From: Druceiella hillmani
Taxonomy: Eukaryota; Arthropoda; Insecta; Lepidoptera; Hepialidae
NCBI GenBank assembly: GCA_039881145.1
Contig: JAYKKI010000088.1
Location: 3,224,501-3,288,500, forward strand
DNA: 64,000 bases
Reading direction: 5' to 3'
Shown here: one piece after another, positions 10,760 to 22,586 of the stretch
Layout of the letters: the number at the start of each line of letters is the position of its first letter
How positions within the stretch are numbered: position 1 is the stretch's first letter
The notes under the pieces: generated by a model
Databases searched by the model: none
What the model was told of the DNA's origin: nothing
The model's input: the letters and a program-made list of their open reading frames with translations, nothing else
Translations under genes and position numbers: made by a program

Positions 10760-11240
10760 GCTAATATACATTACATTACATTGCTTGAAAGCGGGTACTA
10801 AATCTTTTCTTGCCTCTTTTCAACGAAATACAAAACGTGATTACAATACATTACGTCCACAGTGCAGATAGGTTCCAGAAACTACCGCGACACTGGCAGG
10901 TGAATAGAACTTTGAATAGCAGGCACGCGCCTTTTAAAAAAAAAGTCGCGCCCGCCATACTGCCCCACGGCAACAAAGGTTTAAGTGCCACAAAAGATTC
11001 TGTTTGTTAGCTTCAGTCGAAAACGTGAAGTGTGTATGCGTGTTCGAACGTTTTGTGAATAGAAATAGAATTGGCTCTGTGTCCGATCCGTGATATCGTG
11101 CAGAGTTTTTATCAAAACTGGACCCTCTTGGAAGTATAATTCTTATACGGTGTATTTACGTATGAATGCGGTCATTTGTAAAGAAAACGTTGATGTTGGA
11201 CAAATAAGACGCGTGTATTTAAAAATGTCATTCACTAAGA
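10760..11240 (+). promoter_or_regulatory. CpG-richer single-copy block with initiator-like site
   Basis: Composition rises between 10850 and 11220. 'gcttCAGTcgaaaacgtgaa' at about 11010-11030 resembles an insect initiator (TCAGTC), followed by ~200 bp of non-repetitive sequence. I find no ATG-plus-donor arrangement of the kind seen at 5924. A promoter, an untranslated exon or an enhancer are equally possible. Confidence 0.25.
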
Positions 11241-13340
11241 ACGGATAAACTGATATCAAGAAAAATATACCAATAACATTATATTATACAGATAGACTAT
11301 TAGCACTATAAAAGCAGTTCTAAAAACTAGGATAACCTATCTTAAATTTGCTTAACTGTCATTAGACTAAACTGTGACTGATAAGTATGTGGTTGTCTGT
11401 TGTTGCTACATTGTTTTACGAAAATACTTATCAAAATATCTTCTTCTGTTAGAGCAAAGCATTTTAATAACACAGCTTCCACCATTAAATATCCGAAAAT
11501 AACATTTCACCACAGAGTTTACAAAAAAAATATTTTTACATGAAAAAATATAGTTAAGGAATAAAGAAATGAGATAAGCCATAATATAAAAAGGGATAAT
11601 GGAATTAAAAATGAATTAATATTTTTTTTTTAATTATTTTTTGACAGAAAGACTAAAGAACCCACAGTTATAATAGTTAAAATTGGCTAAATATGTATCG
11701 GGATGTACATAACGTTGAATTCTGCAATTGTTTAGATCTCTAGAAATGTTTAATGCAAGTTAACTGAAATAATTTTAATTGAAAATTCTAATCAAATACT
11801 TCTTTCTCCAGAAACTTATCTATTGGTCGGAAAATTGAAAATGTGTGAAGTCACACTCATTTCGTCATAGTACTGAATAATTAAAATGGTAAAAGAAACT
11901 TAAATTTCACTTTAAGCGGCCCACTCATTGAATATTATTCGATTAGGTTCGTATATAAAGGCCGGGAGGAAACGGATGGACATGACGGAATTATAAAGGC
12001 GTTTCAATTCGGAACCTTAAACTAGAAATTGAAAAAGGTTTATGTAAAGAAGGCAGTGTCGAAGAAAATTACTAGAAAAAAATCCACCAATCCAGTTGAT
12101 GTTTCACAAAATAATTCATGATACAATATTAGAATAAAGAAACTAACCTTGCTAACTAACTAATAGCGCAAACGATATCACTAGCGGAAACTATCATACA
12201 CAAAGACGAATCAGGTGAATGACCGAATTCGATAATGATTGTAGGAATTTAATGAACAGCTTGTTTGCCCCGAAATATCTATTCCTAATTATTCAATGCG
12301 TATAAAGCTAGTTAGTCTCTTAGGCGGAACTTAATGATGAACACATAAATACCGGAAACAACTACAACTAGCCATTAGTTTTCCTTTATTCCAACATTTG
12401 TTAATTAAAAAGATCAGGTAATAGACATCCGGATAAAATGCCAATTAATAACCTCATTTAATAGTGGTCATACTAAATCTTCTCATATAATATTCCGCTA
12501 TAAACTTGCTTGTAAAATATATGACTTTTAGATCATTTTATTTATTCTTCGTGATGTAAGAACGAGATCATGATGAAAGAATACCTTCAAAATTCAAATG
12601 TCTGCATTGAATAAAAAAATATAATCTTTATGCTTATCTAACATAAACATGTTACACGAGTCTGAGCATTAAATTGCATTTAAACAAAGCCAATTTATTT
12701 CAAACAGACTTTAAATTTGTTAAAAACTATTACAGATAAAGTTAACAATTGTAATTTATCTGTTTTAACTGCCGTAACAAATTTTTCACAGTTTTGTTAA
12801 TTTATTGACTTTTACCAACTAATAACAACTTAATCGTTTTCATGTCACTTCTATGAAAATTACATAATCGCATTTATGCTATAACTTTTAAAATGCAATA
12901 AAAAGTGTTATTAATTTTAGTGCAGCCCATTTAAAATACTTGCATAAAATGCATAAGCAAAATTGATTCTTTTTTGGATTCGATTGGACACTCCAAAATA
13001 GTCAAAGAGAATATTTCTGAAACACCAAAGATGATGTCATTTTAAGTACAAGAGTCATTCACGAGTCATTTCAAAACTGTTTAAAAATTCAGATTGCATA
13101 AACATTATAATGAATCACGTTTTCTATTTGCGTAAGCATGATGCACCGCTTCTAGACTTCTAGCTGTTTATGGAGATTGACTCCATATAAAGGATCTGAC
13201 CAGTACATCCGCGTAAAACTGCGTTCTTCCCTGCTTAGTTTGTCTTAGTCAGTTTTATAAAAAGAAAAATTCTAAAATTACATATTTTTCACTCTGTATT
13301 AAAAAGGACCCATTTATCCTTTATTTGCAAACCGCATTTA
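11241..13340. other. Mostly single-copy non-coding stretch
   Basis: No tandem array or recognisable transposon. A TATATAAAGG word at 11952 lies 34 bp after GGCCC (11918), weakly echoing the TATA modules at 13345 and 14010. The stretch 12180-12480 is balanced in composition and free of repeats, as regulatory DNA often is; that is only a hint. Confidence 0.35.
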
Positions 13341-13343
13341 ATA

Positions 13344-13480
13344 GGGCCCCAATAAATGTTGCTATATAAATCTCTGCTACGAGAAATGTCAGTCATTTCG
13401 AATGTATACGTGCTCGGTTACGAATTACAAGCAAGTGAAATATAACATTGTCTGGCTAATTTATGGCTTTGTAAATTAAT
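13344..13480 (+). promoter_or_regulatory. TATA module, copy A
   Basis: GGCCCC (13345), then TATATAAA (13363-13370), then a TCAGTC initiator-like word at 13389-13394, about 28 bp after the start of the TATA word. 'attgtctggc' follows at 13447, with 'taatttatggctttgt' and 'aaattaat'. The spacing is that of a core promoter. No open frame follows. A second module of the same design lies 665 bp downstream. Confidence 0.45.
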
Positions 13481-14008
13481 AAGATCATTATCTCCGTATG
13501 AAATTTAACGTCTTTTTGTTTTCAACTTCGTTTATATTCTTTAATTACTCTTACGTACAATTAAAGTTGGAGTGAATACCACTAATAAAAAGATACGATA
13601 AATTTAGGGCATATGATCATAAATAAACAGATAAATTAGACAAAAGTAATATAGAGGTAAACAGAAACTTTATATGGAAAATTTATTTCCATGCAGCAAA
13701 CAAAAATTCTATCGACATTTTAAAGAGCCTTCAAATAGCTGGCCAAATTTAAATTATTAAAAAAAAACAAAAGTTACTAATTTCGAAACTAATATTTAAG
13801 GAAGGAGATTACAGGTGGGCAATGACTAATATCATCTGACGCAATATCTCTGTATAAAACATTAAAGAATAATGCGTCATACTCGTTATAATAACACTAT
13901 ATATAGACTGTTATATTTTGCATAATTATTTACAGTCATTATTATCCAATTTACATTCCAGATTTTCCGGAGCAGCGACAACCCCAATTTACAGTCGACA
14001 ATTTTGAG

Positions 14009-14170
14009 AGGCCCCACTTTCTGTCACTATATAAACCTCGGCAACCTCAAAACACGGCCATTTCCAAACTAGCGTTTAGGCATTCAGGTCACAGGCGATT
14101 GTCTGGCCGGAGTAATTTACCGCTTCGTTAGCTAATTAAGGAGAATCCAGGGCTCGGCCGCTGCCTCTTT
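14009..14170 (+). promoter_or_regulatory. TATA module, copy B
   Basis: GGCCCC (14010) and TATATAAA (14028) keep exactly the 18-bp offset seen in copy A. 'attgtctggc' follows at 14098, then 'agtaatttaccgcttcgtta' and a homeodomain-type 'gctaattaag'. This copy is more GC-rich and looks less decayed. The shared order shows duplication of one ancestral module; a promoter function is inference. Confidence 0.45.
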
Positions 14171-15529
14171 GTCGTACATCAATGTCAATTGGTGTGGCTA
14201 GGTGTTCAGCTTTCGTGTTGTTTGGTGATTTTGTAATTTGGGTTGGTTTAGGCATGTTCTATTTAAGTATCGATATAAGTTGATCTAATATTATACTCTA
14301 CGAAATATTTATGTATTAATGAGAGTTGATCTGCATATGTCTATTATCTAGATGTTGAATGACCTTTGTTTATTATTGCAAGTTAAAGATTTTTATTTCG
14401 ATACACACTTTTTAACTTTTAAAAACCTAATCGACCTTATTAAATTGATATAGAAAGGAAATTGCCAAACTTTCATTTAGAAGTCAGCACCTCTGACATC
14501 TATATACTTAATTATTTTTGTATATAAAAAAGGTTAAATTAACAATGTAAATAAGAATACATAAGCTATATTATAATAAAATTTTGAAATAGATATCGGT
14601 TTTGCTTAAGTGTTAACTGGGTTTATACTTGTTTAGAATTCTCTTACAATAAAAAAATGCCGCAAACAATTTGAAATTCTGTTATAGGTATTTACAGTGA
14701 AGTGAAAATTCTTAATTTTGATCCCGAAATATTTAGAATTATTTGTTTACTAGTCATCGAATGTTATTAAAATTAGCAGCTAGAATTATGATCTCAAAAC
14801 AAATCTATGCGCTGGACATGGGCATGGATTAAGCGAGTATGCAATTTATTTTTCCTGAAAAAGTATTATTTTTGGAATTATTATATATCTATGTGAAAAC
14901 GACGAGTTTGGTTAGCTGTGACAAGAGATGATGTGAGGCAGACTTATTTAATTGATCATTTTTAAAAATTATCATAAAAACCCATTAGTAATTAATAATG
15001 TAATTTTTTTCCTCTTTCGGAAAATATTGGAAAGGTAGGCTTCATAATATTTCATAGTTTAGAAATTATGTTTATATATTTAGAAATTTTATATTTTTAT
15101 ATGTCCGCATCAACATTAGTGCAATCATTATCTAATTCAATAACACCGGGTTAAATGTCATAAATTTGATTAAAACTATAAAAAATATTATTCCCGTTGC
15201 CTTTAATTCGATTGCCAAAACAAATTAAACGTTTCATTATTCATTGTCACATATTAAATAATTTTTATAGATTTAAACCATACGAAGACGCAAATGGTAA
15301 TAAAATCAGATATATTCCTAATGTTATACAACACGTCGAAGACAAATAAACTAGTTATAAGGAATTGACTATTAAATATAATTTTCACAAATATTATTTA
15401 TATAGTTATAATACATTATTCTGAATTCTATCTGCTTTCCTCGTAGGTAGATTATTTTCAATTACGATTTTCTGGTGCCCAAGCCATAATTCATAACTCG
15501 AGAAATATAATGCAATAAGAAATGTTTAA
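14171..15529. other. AT-rich stretch, nothing recognised
   Basis: No repeat copies, hairpins or splice-bounded frames stood out. Confidence 0.4.
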
Positions 15530-15670
15530 CCACAAACCTTGTGTCCAACGGCTATCACGAAAAAATAATAATTCAATCAATGAGATCCTTTTACAAGATG
15601 GCACCTACAACTGTCAAATTGACGTCTGTCATTTGTAATTCTAAAATAAATACACTTCTACCTCTATTGA
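15530..15670 (+). repeat. Three-copy dispersed repeat, copy 1
   Basis: Shares with 17630-17765 the words 'caatgagatc.ttttacaaga', 'tggcacct.cac/gctgtcaa' and 'attgacgtctgtcattt', then 'acacttct.cctctatt'. The conserved heart is a CREB-like TGACGT. A more diverged copy lies at 18428-18550. Confidence 0.85.
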
Positions 15671-15774
15671 CGTAATAAAATATTAGTTTGCATAATGTTT
15701 TTTTTTGTGTGTATGGTACAGAAATTGGCAATAACAATTTTGATCCAGCTGTTATAAATTCTTATATTAGTTCC

Positions 15775-15890
15775 TTCCCATCTCTACTTATAAAAGTAAA
15801 AGGGTTTCATTTTGTTCATTTGTTCATTCGTTAATAGCTTTTTAAGGGATGAACCGATTTTTGCCAAGTTTTGCACACTAATAAATGATA
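15775..15890 (+). repeat. Fragment of a LINE/SINE-tail dispersed repeat
   Basis: 'tataaaagtaaaagggtttc' followed by 'gggatgaaccgatttttgcc' and 'aagttttgcacac' follows the pattern of a common lepidopteran repeat (aaagtttgt...accgattttgatgaaatttggca). Similar text is at 27700-27830 and 53530-53660. Confidence 0.5.
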
Positions 15891-15897
15891 TTAAAAA

Positions 15898-16735
15898 TTA
15901 ATGTACAGGATACATTTCAATCCTGACAAATACACAGTGCCTCAAGGTATTACTTAAACCCCTCGTATTGTACTGATAGATAAATTTGCAGCTGTTATAC
16001 TTGAGTACTACTACTGTTAAACCTTCTTTATCAGATAAAGAAATAGTAAAATACAACCTGCAAAATATAAATTTGGGTGACGAGTCAATTTTTACGTGAA
16101 GAAGTTGCAAGCCACATTTAGTTTTCAATAGGTCTTTTGAAATGATAAATTATATAACATCGAAAATGTTTTATATTTCAGTTCTATAACTTTGACTCAA
16201 AATACCCCTTCTTCTTTCACTAAGTTACAGTGGTTGCAAACCTTGTCAGATTGTTTTGTGTCGACATCGACAAAAAAATTTTGTTGGATATTCGCCTCTG
16301 TGGCAGTCAGTCACGCCTAATGTCTATGTTAATGGGTATTGTGTAAGTACGTCCTAATTGAATGCCGAACCCACGGATGGGATCAGAATACGAATTGGGT
16401 TTATCGATTCCGCGTAAAGCCCTACACCAAATGTGAGTTTTGATGGTGATTTTTGGGCAGATATCAGCGTGACTAAAATTTAATCTAGATAGGTAATGTA
16501 TTTCTTGAGTTGAATTTAAAATATGACATTGAGGTTTTAAGCTGTGAATATATAATTAAACAAAATAAAAAAAATTAAAATAGTTTTCCCGATAAATATA
16601 TTCCATATTTAAAACCAGTTACAGCACAAATTATCTCTGTACCAAGTTTTATTCAAATCGGTTAAACAGTTATAGCGGGATTACATAACAAATATCTAGA
16701 AAAAAAAAATATCCGGACTTTACAATTTATAATGT
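15898..16735. other. No supported gene; repeat scraps only
   Basis: A 76-codon minus-strand frame (15898-16128) has no splice support. Around 16300-16450 composition rises, with donor-like GTAAGTA and GTGAGTT words on the plus strand but no frame. Near 16600-16690 there is a scrap of the repeat tail also seen at 3560. Confidence 0.35.
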
Positions 16736-17056
16736 TATATGGAATAGTTAAAATTAGACTAAGTAATCTTTCAATTAATCTTCTGCCTTAATGAAGCCTT
16801 GGAAAAAACACATCTATTTGGCGAAAAATAAGAAATGTTAATGTCAACATTATTTAAAAAATGGTAAGATGATGCAGAGCAGGTTAAAATTAGACGATTA
16901 TATTATATGGGATAGTTAAAATTAGACGAAGTAATCTTTCAATTAATCTTCTGCCCTAATGAAGCCTTGGAAAAACCACATCATTTGGCGAAAAATAAGA
17001 AATGTTAATATTAACATTATATAAAAAAAATGGTGAAGTGATGCAGAGCAGGTTCG
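16736..17056. repeat. Tandem duplication, ~168-bp unit, two copies
   Basis: 'atagttaaaattagac' at 16744 and 16912 opens two near-identical units that share 'gtaatctttcaattaatctt', 'atgaagccttggaaaaa' and 'gatgcagagcaggtt'. Few differences suggest a recent duplication. Confidence 0.93.
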
Positions 17057-17149
17057 AGGGTCAAAATATTGGTTCGAAATTTGTTCCTATGTGAATTGAT
17101 TAATAATTCCAATCTGTCTTTTCAATAACGTATAAATTATTTAGCACTC

Positions 17150-17540
17150 AATAGATTTCTAAAGGTAACGGGATCAAATCAAATCCACGCCTGCGTGACC
17201 AAACGACCACGTGTACGCACACAAGGCTACAGTGACTTAATTAATTAAGCGCGTAACACCGTATCTTTACGCAAACAATTTATAAAACAAACATATGTAC
17301 ATAAATATACAGAAAACCCTTTCAAGCTTTAAACCAAGGTGTTCTGTGAACATCAACATTCATTAACACAATGCCACAGGAAGCGACGGCACATCTTAGA
17401 AATTCAAACCGAAAGTAAAAATGTAAATTACACTTTAATTACACTAAAACTCACCTCCTAACGACTCCGACTACCCACAATGCGATGCTGGACGCCGATA
17501 ATCAAAACTAATTACGAGCCTTGAACCCATTACGGTTAAA
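17150..17540. promoter_or_regulatory. GC-richer single-copy block with a minus-strand donor
   Basis: Repeat-free block with a palindromic homeodomain-like 'ttaattaattaa' near 17237. On the minus strand, GTTAGGAG|GTGAGTTTT is a good 5' splice site (plus 17450-17465). The sequence upstream of it has no ATG in the open frame, so it would be an untranslated exon if real. Enhancer or 5' UTR exon; unproven. Confidence 0.28.
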
Positions 17541-17629
17541 AAAACAACAATAAAACCAACAAAAAACGCTCACAAAAAGATCCATATCATTTTTAATAGC
17601 ATTCTCCGCATAAGAAAAAAGTTTCACCC

Positions 17630-17765
17630 CGAAGCCTAGTATTCAACGGTTGTCAAAAAAAATAATCCAACCAATGAGATCGTTTTACAAGATGGCACCT
17701 GCAGCTGTCAAATTGACGTCTGTCATTTATCATTTTAAGTAAACACACTTCTGTCCTCTATTACA
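17630..17765 (+). repeat. Three-copy dispersed repeat, copy 2
   Basis: Closest relative of 15530-15670: same order of 'attcaacggttgtca', 'ccaatgagatcgttttacaa', 'gatggcacctgcagctgtca' and 'attgacgtctgtcattta'. Confidence 0.85.
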
Positions 17766-18427
17766 CAACATTAGTTTTTCAGAATTATGTGATTCAGAAT
17801 TTTTTTTATATTTTTACTGTCATTACTCATATTTTAATATAATTGAAAAAAGCTTTAGTAATTTTATATACCATTTAAAATATTCTAATCGTGAATCAGT
17901 ACTTTCTGAATTTTTTTTTTTTGGAATTAATTAAGAAAACGATCTGTGTATGTGATAGTTAAATTTAAAGACATTATATTCAAGTTATCTTCTATATTCA
18001 AATGAATATATACTTATATTTTTATTTAAATACAAAAGTGTATTTCATCAAATAGTATGATTTTATATTAATATTTTTTAGTACGGTGTTCAATATTTAT
18101 TTTTAAATATGCGTCTAATATTTGTAATACCTCTTTTAATTATTGTCTGTTTAGATATAAAAATATATATTTTAAACCCGGAAAACTAACTTGAAACGGC
18201 AATACATTTAGTTCATAATCATTTTCTGGAAATTTTCGTCCATTAGGTATTAACAAATCGCAAGTTGAATACCTTAAAAGAACAATTAGTACTTTTAATC
18301 TAATATGGTAAACATGAATGTGATGATATTTGTTTATAAATATTTCATAATTTTCTTGCTGTTTTAAAATGCAAAGTTAAAAATTAACAAACATACTATG
18401 ACTTACGTATACAGGATATCGTAAAAG

Positions 18428-18550
18428 ATTCACCTCTAAAGTCTAGTATTATTGTCTATTATTAAAAGATACAAATTATCACAAAATGGCGTCGGCAGCT
18501 GCCAAAGTGACACCTGTCATTTGTAAATCAAACAAATTATAAGCATCTTT
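18428..18550 (+). repeat. Three-copy dispersed repeat, copy 3 (diverged)
   Basis: Begins 'tctaaagtctagtattattg', then 'acaaaatggcgtcggcagct' and 'gccaaagtgacacctgtcat', matching copies 1 and 2 with more substitutions. Confidence 0.75.
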
Positions 18551-19094
18551 CTTATCATTATTAATGACGCAAAACGTTTTTCTTTTTTTTTGTCGAAATG
18601 ACATAAATTAAATACACATTTCCACAGAGAATGTTCCCATTTTCTTAGTAATGCGATATCATGACGTCATTTCGCTCCAGGCACGCGCCTGTGATGATTT
18701 ACTGAGCCCAATAATAAACAGTTATATGGGCCAACAATAATGCGTATAACGTAATAGTGCTAGAACTGTGGAAACATTAATCTTTCTTGAATGCGGATTA
18801 TGCAAACGGAGCAGAAAACTGTTGTGACAGTAGAAACTGATGTTCAATATTTTACTAATTATTTCGGGGATTCTAATTTTTATAAATAGCAAGCTTGTTT
18901 ATCCGTCAATTAGCCAACAAATTTATTATTTTATGGATCTTACAGCCCTAATAAGCAATTTTAAGTAAATATGAACATTGAATTCTAGCGCATCTTAACG
19001 CCAATTCAGCTAGACACATTAAGTATAGAGCGAAAAATGGAAGTACGACCTGATAAAAAATTAGGAGACATAGGAGTTTTCTAAGAGACTCATG
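18551..19094. other. Single-copy stretch with a perfect CRE palindrome
   Basis: TGACGTCA lies at 18662-18669, next to 'caggcacgcgcctgtg'. The 18640-18830 section is repeat-free and of balanced composition, so it could be regulatory. No coding signal. Confidence 0.3.
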
Positions 19095-19155
19095 TTACAT
19101 GGATTGAGTCTGGTGTCTTTCGAGCAGAAGACTATGACAACCGGTTCTCAAATCA

Positions 19156-19220
19156 AAATTTCTACTGTTAATTGAGCCAAAATTTCTACTGTTAATTGAG
19201 TCAACATTTTTACTATTAAC
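19156..19220. repeat. Short tandem repeat, 27-bp unit
   Basis: 'atttctactgttaattgagc' and two variants follow each other. They produce the repeating S-I-N-S-R-N-F pattern near the end of a long but non-coding minus-strand frame (19095-19538). Confidence 0.85.
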
Positions 19221-19618
19221 ATTAGTTGAATAGATATAAATGAATCCTTTGCTCCATAACTTGCTCTTTTCGAAAAAAATCCATAGTAAGAAAGTAAGGA
19301 AATAATTTCCACCGACGTTTTCAAATGTCGGTAGAAATTTTTCCTTAATAGAATGTGTATTACCATTATCACTTTTTATAATACGTTTTAAATTCATAAT
19401 TATATACCCAATGTTAAAACAATATCTTATGTATTTAACTAACATTTCAAATAGTGCTAAAGTGATTTCAAAAAGATCGAAGTCTATTAAAAACCGATCA
19501 ATTGCAAGTCCTTTTCGTAAATTTAGGGTTCCACACATCGTTTGAAATTAAATTACTTTATTTACCATATTATAATATTTATGGCGCTAGGACATAATTA
19601 AGTATGATGGGACATAAA

Positions 19619-19691
<73 letters not shown>

Positions 19692-19717
19692 GTATGTATA
19701 TGTTTGTGTGTGTGTAT
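19619..19717. repeat. (GT)n(AT)n compound microsatellite
   Basis: GT dinucleotides, then about 60 bp of AT with GTAT interruptions, then GT again. Confidence 0.97.
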
Positions 19718-20084
19718 ATTATCGTTAATATCTCAGAAACTATATGAACACTGAACTCTTCTACATTTTATCAATTAAATAATCATTATAGTTTTCTTGT
19801 TGAAATTTTTAAGAATTATGTTTCTTTTATAATTTCAAGTTAATTAATTTCGAAAATAGAGCGGATGTGTTATTTTTACATAGTTTTCAGTGTAACTCTG
19901 GAGATTCACAACTACCCAAAATTATGAATATTTTAAGCACCTTATAACTAGCTTTTTCAAAAGATATGTTACACTATATTTGGCTTTGGCAATATTTCCT
20001 TGTGTATAGTTTTGATTGTAGCTATTAGAATATGTGTGAGTTAATATACTTTATTACTATGTCTTACTTTCTGTATCAAGTGGT

Positions 20085-20175
20085 TTCCAAGAAAAACTGC
20101 TCTGACAGACATATATAGGGACACGTGAGTGATCTTATGATGGTTCCATTTGACCTTTTGAGTTATGGAGAAGCG
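20085..20175 (-). repeat. Fragment of the GTTCC-type dispersed repeat
   Basis: 'gctctgacagacatat' then 'gggacacgtgagtgatctta' and 'ggttccatttgacc' reproduce the end seen at 507-590, in opposite orientation. Confidence 0.55.
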
Positions 20176-21380
20176 ACTGCAACATAGGCGAGAAGTGAAA
20201 GTTCTTTTAATGATATCATTATGAAGTTTCCATGTGACGCAGTCACATGAAAACTTTTGCGCTAATTAGCTCAGGATTAACTTAATGAAAAAAAAGATGA
20301 ATATAGCTTCATTACGACTGAAAGCATAAGGAAAACTGAAATAAGCTAAACTTACTTTACCGGTTGTTGTTCACCGACGCGTTGAGCGACTGTTAGTGAA
20401 GAAGGAATCTACTGCCCACTGTTCCCACTACCGACGTGTTTCACTTTTCGTTATGATCTTATCTTTCAATATACGAACTTGCAGTGCCATGAAAAAAGGA
20501 GATTTTTTTCAAAAATGTTCATTTTCATTCAAACATCTCTTAAGTAATTAACTCTTGAAATAATTCAATGAAAACAAACGAAATGGATACGACTCCAGTC
20601 AATATCTTACCCTTGAGTTAATAATACCCGAGTTTGTATTAGAATCACACGCCGATTCATTCATTCTGTCATCATTCAGGCCCTTCGAATATTATTTACA
20701 TAGAACTGATTCAATTCCAACTCCTTTACACAACTCCCTTGATTAGCTTAACTTATATACCTCACAGGGTGACCATTCTCAACTTACTAAATCTGGATCT
20801 TGTCTAATATTTAGTATTGACTTTCCAAATTTGCTCAAAGCGTGATCAAATTGAATATATCAATTTAGCGTATATTTATGGAAATACTAGATTATGGAGA
20901 CTTAGCTACTATCCTAAAGGAATAACAGAAGAATAGGCTAAGTGCCCATAGGAAGTCGCGTGAATTGGGATTCTGTAGTGTATATTTTGAATGTTTTCAT
21001 GCAAGTTGATCGAAATCGTTCTAATTGATAATACTAATCAAATTTTAATATATTTTCAATTTTTTAAAATTTTTTTCAAATCGATTGTCGAGGAATTGGG
21101 GGCTGGGAGGGTTTAGGAAGATTATGCACGTATCTCGCAGCTTAACCGTAAACGTGAAAATTCATGACTGCAGATCCATAACTGTTGAGGCTGTGAGGAT
21201 GTGGCTGCTGAGTGAACATAATGAACATATAAGGGTTCCTTGTATCACGGGACCCTAAAAAGAACTTTCCTAACTTCCACTTAACACATAAAGGCAAATT
21301 AAATATCAAGTTACTTTTTGGAGCACCTATTTTAAATTTGCCAGCAATTATTGAAAACGATTTGGTCTAATAAAGAAAAT
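20176..21380. other. No supported gene; one isolated minus-strand donor
   Basis: A CpG-containing patch at 20352-20460 ends on the minus strand at CGGTAAA|GTAAGTTTA (last exon base 20356). It could be an untranslated exon, but no acceptor or ATG supports it. The rest is featureless AT-rich DNA. Confidence 0.25.
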
Positions 21381-21400
21381 GGGGGGAGGGGGGAGGGGAG
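21381..21400 (+). other. G-quadruplex-prone G tract
   Basis: Eighteen of twenty bases are G, in runs of 6, 6, 4 and 1 separated by single A. Such a tract can fold into a G-quadruplex. It is striking in this AT-rich setting. Confidence 0.8.
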
Positions 21401-21448
21401 TCTAAAATTCATCACAATCTTATAAATATTTTTGATAAGGAATTGTTT

Positions 21449-21982
21449 GTAGATTCGTTATGAGTATAAAACCAAGTTGGAGAAGTGTGCGTCAGCCGCC
21501 ATCTTAATAAAAGCCTTTTTAGAAATATCCCAAAAACTGGTGACCCTACGAAGAAAATACAATGGCCATTTTTTGTAGAAAAATAGATGATCTTCCTTTT
21601 CTATTTGAGATTTTTTATATAAAATTATTAATTTCAGGGTGATATCGCCACATTTTACATTTTTCCTAGAAAGTATTTTTTTTGTGGCGCATAGATTCTA
21701 AAAATATTAATTTCATATAACAATATTTTAATTGGAAAAGAAAGACTATCCTTTTTTCCACAAAAAGATATTTTGTACTTTTTCTCAGAAAATAAATAGT
21801 TTATAGCGCATTTACTTTGAAAATATTTATTACATAAAAAAGTATTAAATTAAAAGAAAAACCATTATTTTTTTTATAAAAAACTTTTATATAATTTTTA
21901 TGCAAGACGGGCCAATAACGAGTTATTAAAACAGATTTTCATCAACCCCGTGCCATCTTGTTTCATACTCATAATGAACCTA
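21449..21982. mobile_element. Inverted-repeat element (MITE-like), ~0.53 kb
   Basis: 'gtagattcgttatgagtata' (from 21449) is mirrored by 'tactcataatgaacctac' ending at 21982, with imperfect arms of about 30 bp. The interior has three loosely repeated AT-rich units ending in 'gaaaatatt..' type text, and no coding capacity. No clean target duplication is visible. Confidence 0.55.
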
Positions 21983-22129
21983 CTACTATAAAAAAACTAT
22001 AATTATCACAAACAAATAACTAATAATCAAAAAATTGCTGTAAGTTTTTTTTTTGGAAAAAGAAAAACTCCCTTCCGACTGAATTATTTAAGAGGAAATC
22101 CACGACCGAATAAATCGATTACGTGGTCA

Positions 22130-22450
22130 CGTATTTTAGTTGTTATGTCTGTTACACAATTTGAATGCACGAATTGATTTAAAATAAAAAAAAAATTACA
22201 GTCAATTAAATTTCACGGAAATTAATGAAAAATAACAAGGTTTTTAATACAAAAATTACACTAACAATAATAAAATAATTTTCCAACTCTCTGGTTTTAT
22301 CACCAACTTTGTTTTTAATTCATTCATTTAAATGTTTTTTATATAGTCGAGTTTTAGTTTATTTTAACTTTAGGTTAATTCGCGTTATACAGCCTTAGGA
22401 AATCACAAATGTATTGAAGTTTCCCGTTTGTTTTTTTTTTTGAAAAAAAA
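22130..22450 (+). repeat. Diverged duplicate, copy 1 (partner 24880-25210)
   Basis: Shares with 24880-25210 the order 'tgttacacaatttgaatgcacg', 'aaaataacaaggttt', 'caccaactttgtttt', 'gttttagtttattttaactt', 'taggttaattcg' and 'aaatcacaaatgtattgaag'. Heavily diverged, so an old duplication or a dispersed repeat. Confidence 0.6.
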
Positions 22451-22586
22451 CGGATTCTGCCTGAAGCTTCAACCTTGTGTAATTTCAGTAAAGACGGAAC
22501 TATTTTTATAATTTAATTATGCGGTGCTTAATTGCAGATTTATTAGGTGACAAAACAAACTTTTGAATTTATAATATTAATAGAGA

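Noticed and set aside
19095..19538. 147-codon minus-strand frame, the longest in the window
   Set aside because: Its ATG lies in the 'ggaaccctaaat' end of a dispersed repeat, its tail is a 27-bp tandem repeat, composition is AT-driven and no motif or splice signal supports it.
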